Below, in pieces: positions 1 to 7,895 of a stretch of DNA of 35,463 nucleotides (positions within the stretch are counted from its first letter, which is position 1; the number at the start of each line of letters is the position of its first letter). A program made the translations under genes and the position numbers. The stretch lies in assembly GCA_902774025.1 (NCBI GenBank), contig CACYGY010000027.1, forward strand, positions 1 through 35,463, in the 5' to 3' direction. Origin of the DNA: an uncultured Eubacteriales bacterium (lineage in GTDB: Bacteria; Bacillota; Clostridia; Christensenellales; Aristaeellaceae). Under the pieces are notes generated by a model. The model was not told the DNA's origin. It did not search any database and saw only the letters and a program-made list of their open reading frames with translations.

Positions 1-277
1 CAATTTTACGAAAATTCAAGTCAATGTCATTATTGATGCTAATTGTAACACGCTTGTTTTTAGACATACAATTAGATTGCGCGCACTAGTTAATAAATGC
101 GTAAGTGTTTTTCAAGTCAGTTTTGCATAAAAAAAAGAATATTAATATGAATTGAAATCCATATGACAAGTTTAAAAAGTTTAATGTGAAATTTTACATT
201 TGGCAAATATCGCAAAAACATTTCTGAAAAAGGAAATAATTGATTTAATCAATTTTTTCCCATTCATTGTTTCCTAA
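1..277. other. AT-rich non-coding stretch
   Basis: No open frame with recognisable protein content is seen on either strand. The stretch is very rich in A and T, with several runs of A or T, and changes abruptly to GC-rich coding sequence near 290. It may be the natural intergenic region upstream of the TadG-like fragment, or another piece joined during assembly. It contains one near-perfect palindrome at 238-254. Confidence 0.6.
238..254. repeat. Odd palindrome AATTGATT-T-AATCAATT
   Basis: Two 8 bp arms are perfectly complementary around a single central T. It lies about 40 bp upstream of the TadG-like reading frame and could be a regulator binding site. In such AT-rich sequence a chance palindrome is also plausible. 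Confidence 0.3.
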
Positions 278-1444
278 ATGTTTATACTGATGACCATCTG
301 GAGCCACCCCCGGAAGCGATTGCCTGGACGCCGTGCCCGCGGCGGCCAGACCATTGTCTTCCTTCTGATGGCGCTCACGATTCTCATCTTCGCCCTGCTC
401 TGGAACATCGACCTCCACCGCCTCGTCGCGGGCAAGTCCCACGCCCAGAACGCGGGTGACGCCGCGGCCCTTGCCGCAGCCCGCTGGCAGGGTGAATCGC
501 TCAACCTCGTCGGCGAGCTCAACCTCATGCACGCGCTCGCCCTCAGCGCCAACGACGGAGCGGCCGCCGGCGCCATCACCTCCTTCTTCCGCGCCGTCCT
601 CAACCCCGGCGACGAGGTCATCTGCCCCTCGCCCTACTTCGTCGAGTACGCCTCCTACTGCGGCCACTTCGGCGGCGTCCTGAAGCCCGTCCCCTCGAAG
701 CAGCCCTCCTTCGACCTCGACCTCGACGCCATCGCGGCGGCCGTCACGGACAAAACCCGCGCCATCCTCTTCAACTCGCCGAACAACCCGACGTGCTGCA
801 TCTACTCCGAGGCCACGGTCGACGGTCTCGCCGCCCTCGTCGCGGAGAAGAACAAGGGACGCGAGCGCCCGATCTTCATCCTCTCCGACGAACCCTACCG
901 CTTCCTCGCCTACGACGGCGCGGTCGTCCCGCCCGTCCTCTGCCGCTCGCCCTTCGCCGTCGTCCTCGGCTCCTTCTCCAAGAGCCTCTCGATGGCCGGC
1001 GAGCGCGTCGGCTATCTCGCCATCAACCCCGCGATGCCTGACGCCGACAAGTTCATGGCCGCCGTCACGATCACGACGCGCACCCTCGGCTTCGTCAACG
1101 CCCCGATCATCGGCCAGCGCCTGGCGAACGCGGTCATCGATTCGGGCGTCGACCTTGAGATCTACGCCCGCCGCCGCCGCATGATGATGGAGGTCCTCGA
1201 CAACGCCGGCCTCTCCTACGCCGTCCCGCGCGGCGCCTTCTATATCTTCCCGGCCGTCCCGGGCGGGGACGACATCGACTTCGTCGGCCATCTTCTCACC
1301 GAAAACATCCTGGCCGTCCCCGGCTCGGGTTTCGGCTGCAAGGGCTTCATGCGCCTGAGCTTCAGCGTCGAGAACGACGTCATCGTCCGCTCCGCCGACG
1401 CCTTCAAGCGCGCTGTCGCATCATACAAGGGCGTCCAAGCCTAG
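278..1444 (+). pseudogene. Chimeric frame: TadG-like N-terminus joined to a PLP aminotransferase lacking its N-terminus
   Basis: Residues 1 to about 95 look like a TadE/TadG-type pilus-associated protein: a basic start, GGQTIVFLLMALTILIF as a membrane helix, then AQNAGDAAALAAA. From about residue 94 the chain becomes a class I/II aminotransferase, beginning in the middle of that fold (AAGAITSFFRAVLNPGDEV). It keeps the SPNNPT-like loop, here SPNNPTCC, the PLP lysine in GSFSKSLSMAGERVGY and the C-terminal GAFYIFP region. The aminotransferase has lost roughly its first 90 residues, so it should be inactive. The two halves share a plausible GAAA-coding overlap at 555-569. The start is either ATG 278 or ATG 293, and neither has a clear ribosome binding site. 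Codon use and GC content are far above the rest of the window. An in-frame join between unrelated families is better explained by chimeric assembly than by a real bifunctional protein. Confidence 0.75.
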
Positions 1445-1470
1445 GTTCCTGGAACTTTGGGGAAGCAGCC

Positions 1471-1722
1471 ATGCTCTCACAGCTTTTAAAATCGAAGCTC
1501 CACCATCTCCGCGTCACCTCGTGCGCCCCCGAATACCAGGGCAGCCTCCTGATCGACGAAGACCTCATGGACAAGGCCGGCATCGCCAACTGGGAGAAGC
1601 TTCTCGTGGCCAACCTTGAAAACGGCGAACGCTTCGAGACCTACGCCATCGCCGGCGAACGCGGAAGCAGGGTGGCCTGCCTGAACGGCGCCGCCGCCTG
1701 CGCGAAGACGATCAGCACATAG
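1471..1722 (+). pseudogene. panD: Truncated aspartate 1-decarboxylase
   Basis: PanD makes beta-alanine from aspartate for pantothenate and CoA synthesis and matures by self-cleavage at a Gly-Ser bond to form a pyruvoyl group. Residues 1 to about 76 match the family well: the start MLSQLLKSKLHHLRVT, the cleavage site in EYQGS at residues 21-25, IDEDLMDKAGI, and YAIAGERGSRV..NGAAA. The family is usually about 115 to 130 residues. Here the match stops after NGAAA and the frame ends seven residues later in unrelated sequence, which is the inverted ileS fragment. It follows the aminotransferase by 26 bp with a GGGGAAG-like ribosome binding site, so these two probably were real neighbours in the source genome. 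The truncated product should not be functional. Confidence 0.85.
1683..1697. other. Junction with 15 bp readable as both panD and ileS
   Basis: The 15 bases from 1683 read as the end of PanD LNGAAA on the plus strand and as IleRS AAAPF on the minus strand. Both families normally have these residues, so the join sits inside a stretch that both genes could share. That is typical of an assembly or amplification chimera. Confidence 0.6.
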
Positions 1723-1911
1723 TGGAGCGTCTGGTACGCTTCGCGTTTGTTCGCGTCGCTGGAACTCTTCCAGAAGCGGCGGCGGCTGCGGCGGATGTAC
1801 CAGTTGGTCAGGTCGTCGATGAAGCGGCTGAAGCGGTTGGCGGCCTTCTGCAGATTGTAGTTGTCGAGCTCTTCACGCAGCTCCTGGACCATCTGCGACG
1901 CGCTCGAAAAA
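1684..1911 (-). pseudogene. ileS: Isoleucyl-tRNA synthetase fragment (anticodon-binding region)
   Basis: The minus-strand frame reads SSASQMVQELREEL, YNLQKAANRF, FIDDLTNWYIRRSRRRFWKS and ends at FAQAAAPF. This is the hallmark start of the anticodon-binding domain of IleRS, where DDLTNWYIRRSRRRFW is highly conserved. Only about 75 of roughly 950 to 1050 residues are present, with no start codon of its own and no stop. Both ends are joined to unrelated genes: PanD in the opposite orientation at about 1683-1697 and the GH31 gene at about 1905-1911. An IleRS fragment this short has no likely function, and it marks a chimeric assembly. Confidence 0.85.
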
Positions 1912-3538
1912 GCCAGGGAACACGGTAGGAAGAGGAACCGTGCAGGCGTGAATGCGAGGAGAGAAGACCAAACTGAACCCAGCGTTTATATACATCGGCC
2001 GGTGCAGTGGATTCAAACCCTGAGATGTCATGACTCCAGTAGGCGAAGCCGGACTGGCTCATGGACAGTCCTGCCCGCAGGGTTTCCGCCATGGAAGGAT
2101 AACTGGCGGAATTATCCCCGCCCCAGTGAACAGGGTACTGCTGACAGCCTGCCGTGGCGGAACGGGCAAACACAATGGCTTCCCCCTCTCCCCGCTCCTC
2201 CACAAGGAGTTCGTAGACCATCCGATTGTACAGGCAGGAATAGTAGTTATGCATACGCAGCGGGTCACTGCCGTCGTGGTAAACGATGTTCTTTACCGGA
2301 ATGCGCTCACCGAAGTCCGTTTTCAGGCAGTCAATGCCCATTCTCAGGACAGGACGGATTTTGTCCTTATACCATGCCCGGGCTTCCGGGTTGGTGACGT
2401 CCAGGACGCCCATGCCGCTCTGCCACAGGTCGGTTTGCCAGACATTGCCGTCTGTGGTGCGCAGCATGTATTCTTTTTCCATGGCTTCCCGGAAAAGAGG
2501 ACTCTGCTGGGCAATGTATGGATTCATCCAGCAGCACAGGTGAAGTCCCCTTGCATGATAGCGCGCCAGCATACGTTCCGGGTCCGGAAAGGTATCCGGA
2601 TCCCAGGTGAAGTCACACCAGTTGTATCCTTTCATCCAGAAACAGTCAAAATGGAACACACTCAGAGGAATGTTCCGCTCCGCCATGCCATCGAGGAAGG
2701 AAGTGACAGTCTGCTCGTCGTAGCTGGTTGTGAAGGATGTGCTCAGCCACAGACCGTAGCTCCACGCGGGCAGTATGGGAGGGCGCCCGGTGAATGCGGT
2801 ATACAGGTCCAGCACACCCTTGGGGGTCTGTCCGTAGAGGAGGTCGTAGACAAGGGTCTCACCTTCCGTGGAGAACTGGACGCGTTCCACCTTTTCACTG
2901 GCCACCTCAAAGCTGACATCCGATGCGTCTTCCACGAAGACACCGTAGCCACGGTTGGTCATATAGAAAGGTATATTTTTATAGGCAAGTTCGGAGGATG
3001 TGCCGCCGTCCGCGTTCCACATATCCACACTCTGACCGTTTTTCAGATAGGGCGTGAAACGTTCCCCGAGACCATAGACATATTCGCCCACATCCAGCAT
3101 CAGGCTGTCGGACGTGTAGCTCTTCTTTGTGTTCTGGTCAACCATGTGCTGCATGCCGTGATAACCTGAGGATGTGATGATTTCTCCCTTCTCATTGAGG
3201 AAGTCAACCTGCCACGGAGGCTGGAGCCGGACTCTGGCGGAAAGATTTCCGCTGCGAAAAATCGCATATTCATCGTCCGTTGTGATCTCCACCTCAGGGT
3301 CTCCTTCATATGTCACAAAATGAGGACCGGGATCTTTCCGCCCGGCAAAATGTGTGATGCGGACACGGATGACATGCAGGGCAGGGGACGAAAACTCAAT
3401 TTCTAGGATTCCGCTGTTGAGGGTGTCCCCCCGGTGCCGGACAGGAACGCAGGAGGAGAGAACAGTGAGGCTTTTCCCGGAAGGAATGACTCTCACACAC
3501 TGGGTAGCGCTCAGAATTCGATAGTTTTCACGGTTCAT
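1808..3538 (-). CDS. yicI: GH31 alpha-xylosidase (YicI type), C-terminus lost at a chimeric join
   Basis: This family releases alpha-linked xylose or glucose from non-reducing ends, in the case of YicI isoprimeverose-type xylosides from xyloglucan. The N-terminal beta-sandwich is followed by the catalytic barrel with the nucleophile in CLKTDFGERIP (Asp about 408) and the acid/base in QQYPVHWGGD (Asp about 475), then GFAYWSHDISGFE and SSHSRLHGSSSYRVPWLF. Homology stops at about 1910, near residue 543 of an expected 750 to 780; the remaining residues are out-of-frame translation of the ileS piece. The start at 3538 (MNRENY) is chosen for its AGAGG site; a further ATG lies at 3574. No signal peptide is seen, so it is probably cytoplasmic. 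A consensus promoter lies upstream. The gene itself has the base composition of the rest of the window, so it is likely intact in the real genome. Confidence 0.9.
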   Translation of the reverse strand: MNRENYRILSATQCVRVIPSGKSLTVLSSCVPVRHRGDTLNSGILEIEFSSPALHVIRVRITHFAGRKDPGPHFVTYEGDPEVEITTDDEYAIFRSGNLSARVRLQPPWQVDFLNEKGEIITSSGYHGMQHMVDQNTKKSYTSDSLMLDVGEYVYGLGERFTPYLKNGQSVDMWNADGGTSSELAYKNIPFYMTNRGYGVFVEDASDVSFEVASEKVERVQFSTEGETLVYDLLYGQTPKGVLDLYTAFTGRPPILPAWSYGLWLSTSFTTSYDEQTVTSFLDGMAERNIPLSVFHFDCFWMKGYNWCDFTWDPDTFPDPERMLARYHARGLHLCCWMNPYIAQQSPLFREAMEKEYMLRTTDGNVWQTDLWQSGMGVLDVTNPEARAWYKDKIRPVLRMGIDCLKTDFGERIPVKNIVYHDGSDPLRMHNYYSCLYNRMVYELLVEERGEGEAIVFARSATAGCQQYPVHWGGDNSASYPSMAETLRAGLSMSQSGFAYWSHDISGFESTAPADVYKRWVQFGLLSSHSRLHGSSSYRVPWLFRARRRWSRSCVKSSTTTICRRPPTASAASSTT

Positions 3539-3621
3539 CCAGCATCCTCTTGTAAACTTCATACAACCAGACACATTCCTGAGAATGTGAACTCCTTCCT
3601 GTATAGATTCTCCTTATCTGA

Positions 3622-3650
3622 ACTATATTCGATATTGGATGATCTGTCAA
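3622..3650 (-). promoter_or_regulatory. Sigma-A promoter for the GH31 gene
   Basis: On the minus strand TTGACA (3645-3650) is followed after 17 bp by TATAGT (3622-3627). This is a near-consensus promoter about 85 bp upstream of the chosen GH31 start. It is back to back with a promoter on the plus strand. Confidence 0.75.
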
Positions 3651-3666
3651 TGAATGATGGGCGGAA

Positions 3667-3694
3667 TTGACAGGAAAGATAAATCCGGTATAAT
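3667..3694 (+). promoter_or_regulatory. Consensus sigma-A promoter for the envelope gene cluster
   Basis: TTGACA (3667-3672) and TATAAT (3689-3694) are both perfect and are spaced 16 bp apart, about 50 bp upstream of the secreted phosphodiester glycosidase-domain gene. A strong, probably constitutive promoter is expected. Confidence 0.85.
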
Positions 3695-3743
3695 CTCAAA
3701 ATGGTTTTTTGTGCGGAAGAGCCGCTGATGAGGAGGATGAATC

Positions 3744-4637
3744 ATGTCAAAAATCCGGTATGGACTGCTGGTCATGACGTTTCTGGTTTTTGCGTTTTCC
3801 ATTGCATGTGCGGACATTGTTCCGATTCCCCTGGACCAGCTCATCATGGAGGAACCGGATGAGAAATATTACGTTTCGGACAGGGAATATGAGGATCCGT
3901 CCATTCATGTGGTGATTGAGGAGGGAACCTATCTGGAAACCCGCTATCTTGTGGCGAGAATTCAGATTCAGGATCCGAGCCAGATCCGTTCATACATGAC
4001 GGGAGGGAAGAAACTGGGCGGATCGGCCACGTATGGGCAGAAGATCTCCAAGAAAATCCATCCCGTACTGGCGATTTCCGGGGATCTGGTGTCCCTGGGG
4101 GAGAGCAAGGCGGGCAAGCATATTGTGCGTCTGGGAAAGACATTGCTGAGCCGGGCCAATGGAACGGTGGACTGCCTGATCATCGATGACCAGGGAGACA
4201 TGACGATTCTCACCAGAGCTACGGAGGACGATATTGCGGCTTTTGAAGGGACGATCATTTCTTCCTACGGGTTCGGGCCTGCCATTGTGGTGGACGGAGT
4301 GCAGATGACGGATTTCTCTTATCGGAACAACGTATACGGAGGCAACAAGAATGCCCAGAGAATCTGCATCGGCCAGACAGGGAAGCTTTCCTACATCGCT
4401 GTGGTGACAGCGGGACCGGATCAGAAGAACCTGGATGGGAGCAAGTGCAGGGGGCTGACGATTTCTGAGTTTTCGGATCTTGTCTACGCGCAGGGAGACG
4501 TGATCAACGCCTACAACCTCGATGGCGGATCCAGTTCCTATATGCTGTTCAGGGATGAGAAAATCAATGCCTTTGGAAACAAATCCCTCAGAGCTATCAA
4601 TGACGTGATCTATTTTGCCAGCGCTTATCATGAATAA
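3744..4637 (+). CDS. Secreted phosphodiester glycosidase (NAGPA) domain protein
   Basis: The 297-residue product begins with a hydrophobic signal peptide (about residues 1-23, ending near ACA). The rest matches the phosphodiester glycosidase domain (NAGPA, formerly DUF2233): VARIQIQDPSQIRSY early in the domain, SYGFGPAIVVDGV in the middle and the strongly conserved NLDGGSSSYMLF near the end, followed by the usual FGNKSLRAINDVIYF. Human NAGPA of this family removes GlcNAc from a phosphodiester; bacterial members are mostly secreted and often sit near exopolysaccharide or cell-wall genes, with substrates largely unknown. The start ATG has AGGAGG seven bases upstream. The CapA-like gene follows after 26 bp, so the two are probably co-transcribed and act on surface glycan. 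Confidence 0.88.
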   Translation: MSKIRYGLLVMTFLVFAFSIACADIVPIPLDQLIMEEPDEKYYVSDREYEDPSIHVVIEEGTYLETRYLVARIQIQDPSQIRSYMTGGKKLGGSATYGQKISKKIHPVLAISGDLVSLGESKAGKHIVRLGKTLLSRANGTVDCLIIDDQGDMTILTRATEDDIAAFEGTIISSYGFGPAIVVDGVQMTDFSYRNNVYGGNKNAQRICIGQTGKLSYIAVVTAGPDQKNLDGSKCRGLTISEFSDLVYAQGDVINAYNLDGGSSSYMLFRDEKINAFGNKSLRAINDVIYFASAYHE

Positions 4638-4663
4638 TTCCAAGATCGGAAGGCGGTCCATAT

Positions 4664-5788
4664 ATGCGTTTTAGGTGTTGTTGTGTCCTGATGGTCATGA
4701 TTCTGGCGCTGAATGTTATGGCTTCCTTCCCGAAGGCACAGGGGGAAGCCTCGGGAGACGTGCCCGGACGTGCACTTTCCGGGGAGGTGACTCTGTCCTT
4801 TGTAGGGGACTGCTCCATCGGTGATGAGATCAAGCAGAGACGCTATTCCAAAAGTCTCACCACAAAGGTGGAGACGTATGGCTATGCATGGCTGTTTGAA
4901 ACCGTATCAGCGATTTTTCATCAGGATGATCTGACACTGGCCAACCTGGAAGTCGTGCTGAGCGATTATACCGTTCCTCACAATGCAAACAAGTCCTTCC
5001 ATCTGATTGCGCCGCCGGAGTTCCGGGAAATCCTGCCCATTGCCGGGATTGACGCAGTGAACACAGTCAACAATCACAGTATCGATTTTAACTATCAGGG
5101 ATACAGGGATACCCTGCTGAATCTGGATGAGGCAGGCGTGAAGCATTTCGGCACACTGAATCCAGCACGGGATACAAACCGGTTTGTAGACCATCTGATC
5201 CTGGACATCCAGGGGATCCGGTTTGGGTTCATGGGTTATACTTATCCTACAAATAATGATCTGAAGACCATCCGCCAGGAAATCGAAGAGCTGAGGAATC
5301 AGGAATGTGAAGTCGTTGTGGTCAGTTTCCACTGGGGACGGGAGACATACAAAACTCCGCAGGCCACGCAGTTCAATTACGCAGTGGAAGTCCTGGAAGC
5401 AGGGGCTGATGTAATCTGGGGTCACCACCCCCATGTTCTGCAGCCTGTGTACTTCTATCAGGGCAAGCCGATTCTCTTTTCCACGGGCAATTTTGTGTTC
5501 GGAACCATTGCGAATCTGGATCCGGCTACGGGAATTTTCCAGCTCCGGTGGCAGAGAGATGAGACAGGGTCAGTCGTTCTGAAATCCATGACCATGATTC
5601 CATGCAGGACGCAGAAGGGTGGAGAATTTCAGCCTTTGCTGCTGACAGAGGAGAAAGATGCGGAGGAATGCCTGAAGCATGTCATGGGAAAGGCAAGGAA
5701 GGGCTTTACTGAGCTTCCGGCCGGTTTTGAAAAAAGCGGAACGGTGTATCTTCAGGCGGATGGCAGCCTGCTGACAGAACGGCCATAG
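4664..5788 (+). CDS. CapA/PgsA-family secreted protein
   Basis: The 374-residue product has an N-terminal signal peptide (about residues 1-27) and a CapA domain of the metallophosphatase-like fold. Visible motifs are LSFVGDCSIGD near residue 47, a VNNHSIDF motif in place of the more common ANNH, VVVSFHWGRE, then GADVIWGHHPHVLQ and ILFSTGNFVFG, which are the metal-site and conserved motifs of the family. Relatives are implicated in poly-gamma-glutamate capsule export and in other envelope phosphoesterase roles, but no PgsB or PgsC partner is seen here, so a capsule function should not be assumed. It is 26 bp downstream of the NAGPA-domain gene. A GGAAGG site precedes the start. Confidence 0.88.
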   Translation: MRFRCCCVLMVMILALNVMASFPKAQGEASGDVPGRALSGEVTLSFVGDCSIGDEIKQRRYSKSLTTKVETYGYAWLFETVSAIFHQDDLTLANLEVVLSDYTVPHNANKSFHLIAPPEFREILPIAGIDAVNTVNNHSIDFNYQGYRDTLLNLDEAGVKHFGTLNPARDTNRFVDHLILDIQGIRFGFMGYTYPTNNDLKTIRQEIEELRNQECEVVVVSFHWGRETYKTPQATQFNYAVEVLEAGADVIWGHHPHVLQPVYFYQGKPILFSTGNFVFGTIANLDPATGIFQLRWQRDETGSVVLKSMTMIPCRTQKGGEFQPLLLTEEKDAEECLKHVMGKARKGFTELPAGFEKSGTVYLQADGSLLTERP

Positions 5789-5865
5789 AGCGGGATCACT
5801 GTCGGACAGATGAAAATCCTCCCAGGGAGAACGGTGCAGAGGAACAGACGGGAACGCTTTCAGGA

Positions 5866-6006
5866 ATGAGACGCGACCGATCCAGGCCCGGAAGAATGCT
5901 TCCGGACGATGCAGGACGGAGGACAGATATCGGGCCGGAGCTGCATGCTTTGTGGCAGAAGATGAGAAAGGCGCGGATATCTGCGGACAGGAGCGAGCAT
6001 GAATGA
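5866..6006 (+). CDS. Possible 46-residue small ORF in the capA-GT2 gap
   Basis: The 210 bp between the CapA-like gene and the glycosyltransferase holds one small frame that starts at 5866, runs through the gap and overlaps the first codons of the glycosyltransferase. It has no good ribosome binding site (only AGG three bases before the start) and is rich in Arg and Asp. A 7 bp hairpin (5888-5894 with 5899-5905) lies inside it. No family is recognised, and it may simply be non-coding leader sequence. Confidence 0.15.
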   Translation: MRRDRSRPGRMLPDDAGRRTDIGPELHALWQKMRKARISADRSEHE

Positions 6007-7780
6007 GATCAAGAGACGATGGCTTTCACTGAGGCGTGCCTACCGTGATCAGGGAATGAATGGACTCCGGATTCTCTGGGAACGGCAGTGGATCCGGCTG
6101 CTGAGTTATCCTCAGATTTACCGGATGAATCAGAGACACAGACTGGCCGCCCAGAAATATCAGAAATGGTATGAGGAGACTCTGCCGGGACCGGAGGAGA
6201 GACGCCGACAGGGGGAAAGAGTTTTCACCCGGACGCTTGCTTTCCTGGTTCCGGTTTACAATACACGGCCTGTTTTTCTGGAAGCGCTGGCGCGCAGTAT
6301 GATCCGGCAGACTTCTCCCTGCTGGCAGGCATGCTTCTATGATGGCGCAAGTACCAGTCAGGAAACCATCCGGATGCTGAGAACCCTTCCAGAAATGGAT
6401 TCAAGGCTGAAGGTGGGCTTTGGGACGAAAAACCTGGGCATTTCCGGCAATACCAACATGGCGTTGGAAATGACAGACGCACCCTTTGTGGCTCTGTGTG
6501 ATCATGATGATATTCTCAGCGACGATGCAGTTTACTGGATATTGGACGCTGCGGAGCATGGCGCTGATTTCGTCTATTCGGACGAGGACAAGTGCAGCGG
6601 GGACGGGACCCGGTTTTTTGATCCGCACCTGAAATCCGATTTCAGCCCGGAAGCACTCCGGTCCGGGAATTACATCTGCCATATCATGGCCATGTCCACG
6701 GAACTGATACGTCGTGTTCATGGTCTGCGAACGGAATGTGACGGGTCCCAGGATCATGATCTCGCCCTTCGCGCCACGGAGGAAGCCAGGTGTGTCGCCC
6801 ATATCCCGCGAATCCTGTATCACTGGCGCATGCTGGACTCCTCCTATTCCCATTCAGCCAATGAACGGTGCGCCCAGGCTGCACTTCTGGCCGTACAGGG
6901 ACAGGTGGAGCGGCTCGGTATGGAAGCCGGCGTCACCATGAAGGACCTGAATCCCATTCTGACATACAGAATTCCGGAGCAGACGGGTGTGAGCCTGATC
7001 CTTTTCGGATTCAACGGTGGTCTGGATTCCAGGTGGTTCCGGAAGATCCGGGAACGCACAGGCAGCGCATGGAACTGGATCCGGGAGATCCTGCTGGTTG
7101 GCGCTTCCCAGACGCCGAAGATGAACGAGAGTGTTCCGGTCCGAACCGTTCAGTCCCTGAATGACGCGGCGGTTGTCGCCTCATCTCCCTGTCTTCTGTT
7201 TCTGGAGCATGGGCTTCTCCCTGTCTTTGATCAGGAATGGCTGGACAGTCTGGTCATGTATGCCATGCTTCCCTGGATCGGATGTGTCGGCGGAGGCATT
7301 GTGGATCAAAAGAACAATTATCTCATGTGCGGGTATGCGGTCGGAGGCTTGCAGTGCATGATCCGCCGCTTTTATGGGGAAAACCGCATGGGTGCCACCT
7401 ATCAGATGTATGACCGGACCGTCCGGAATGTCACGGCGGTCTCCACATCCTGTCTGATGATCCGGAAACAGCTTTTTCTGGATATGGGAGGATTCAGTGA
7501 CTTTCAGTCGGATCTTCGCAGTGTGGATCTGGGTCTTCGGTGCATGGAGAATGGAAAATACAATGTGGTGATTCCCTCCGCTGTGATGCGTATGCGGCAC
7601 CCGGACAGAGGGATCCTGATGCTTCCGGTTCCTCAGCGGGATCAGGATCAGTTCCGGCAGCTTTACGGAGATCATCCGGTGGAGCATTTCTACAGCCCCC
7701 ATTTTGAGAAGGAAGAGGGCAGCATGTGCATAGATTTTGAGCGACACACGGATGCCCCTACAGTTTATACAAGGTTCTAG
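5999..7780 (+). CDS. Family 2 glycosyltransferase, two-module
   Basis: The 593-residue protein transfers sugars from nucleotide donors, probably to a surface polysaccharide at the inner face of the membrane. After about 75 residues of basic N-terminal sequence comes a GT-A domain with TLAFLVPVYNT, the loop NLGISGNTNMAL, the metal-binding DHDD in ALCDHDDILSDDAV, the FVYSDEDK motif common in rhamnan and O-antigen type GT2 enzymes, and SQDHDLALRA. Residues from about 330 to 560 look like a second, more divergent GT2-like module (FLEHGLLPV, GCVGGGIVDQKNN, SCLMIRKQLFLDMGGF), often seen in double-domain GT2 proteins. No membrane helix is visible. The start has AGGAG six bases upstream. It probably belongs to the same envelope cluster as the two upstream genes; the sugar and acceptor are unknown. 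Confidence 0.88.
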   Translation: MNEIKRRWLSLRRAYRDQGMNGLRILWERQWIRLLSYPQIYRMNQRHRLAAQKYQKWYEETLPGPEERRRQGERVFTRTLAFLVPVYNTRPVFLEALARSMIRQTSPCWQACFYDGASTSQETIRMLRTLPEMDSRLKVGFGTKNLGISGNTNMALEMTDAPFVALCDHDDILSDDAVYWILDAAEHGADFVYSDEDKCSGDGTRFFDPHLKSDFSPEALRSGNYICHIMAMSTELIRRVHGLRTECDGSQDHDLALRATEEARCVAHIPRILYHWRMLDSSYSHSANERCAQAALLAVQGQVERLGMEAGVTMKDLNPILTYRIPEQTGVSLILFGFNGGLDSRWFRKIRERTGSAWNWIREILLVGASQTPKMNESVPVRTVQSLNDAAVVASSPCLLFLEHGLLPVFDQEWLDSLVMYAMLPWIGCVGGGIVDQKNNYLMCGYAVGGLQCMIRRFYGENRMGATYQMYDRTVRNVTAVSTSCLMIRKQLFLDMGGFSDFQSDLRSVDLGLRCMENGKYNVVIPSAVMRMRHPDRGILMLPVPQRDQDQFRQLYGDHPVEHFYSPHFEKEEGSMCIDFERHTDAPTVYTRF

Positions 7781-7830
7781 ATACAAATGTAACAAAGGAC
7801 CGGGGATTCTTCTTCTGAGGATGGAAAATG

Positions 7831-7859
7831 TTGCAAATTTATGACAGACAGCGTATAAT
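7831..7859 (+). promoter_or_regulatory. Sigma-A promoter for the DUF3048 gene
   Basis: TTGCAA (7831-7836) and TATAAT (7854-7859) are spaced by 17 bp, ending 36 bp upstream of the GTG start at 7896. Confidence 0.85.
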
Positions 7860-7895
7860 GGCGTCGGATTTTCGCACAGTAAAGGAGGAAAGATT

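Noticed and set aside
245..1291. Long minus-strand frame of 348 codons opposite the aminotransferase
   Set aside because: It is an antisense shadow in GC-rich DNA; composition is Asp, Glu, Gly, Arg and Val only, and no family fits.
278..1444. A real TadG-aminotransferase fusion protein
   Set aside because: The aminotransferase lacks its N-terminal region and neighbouring joins are plainly chimeric.
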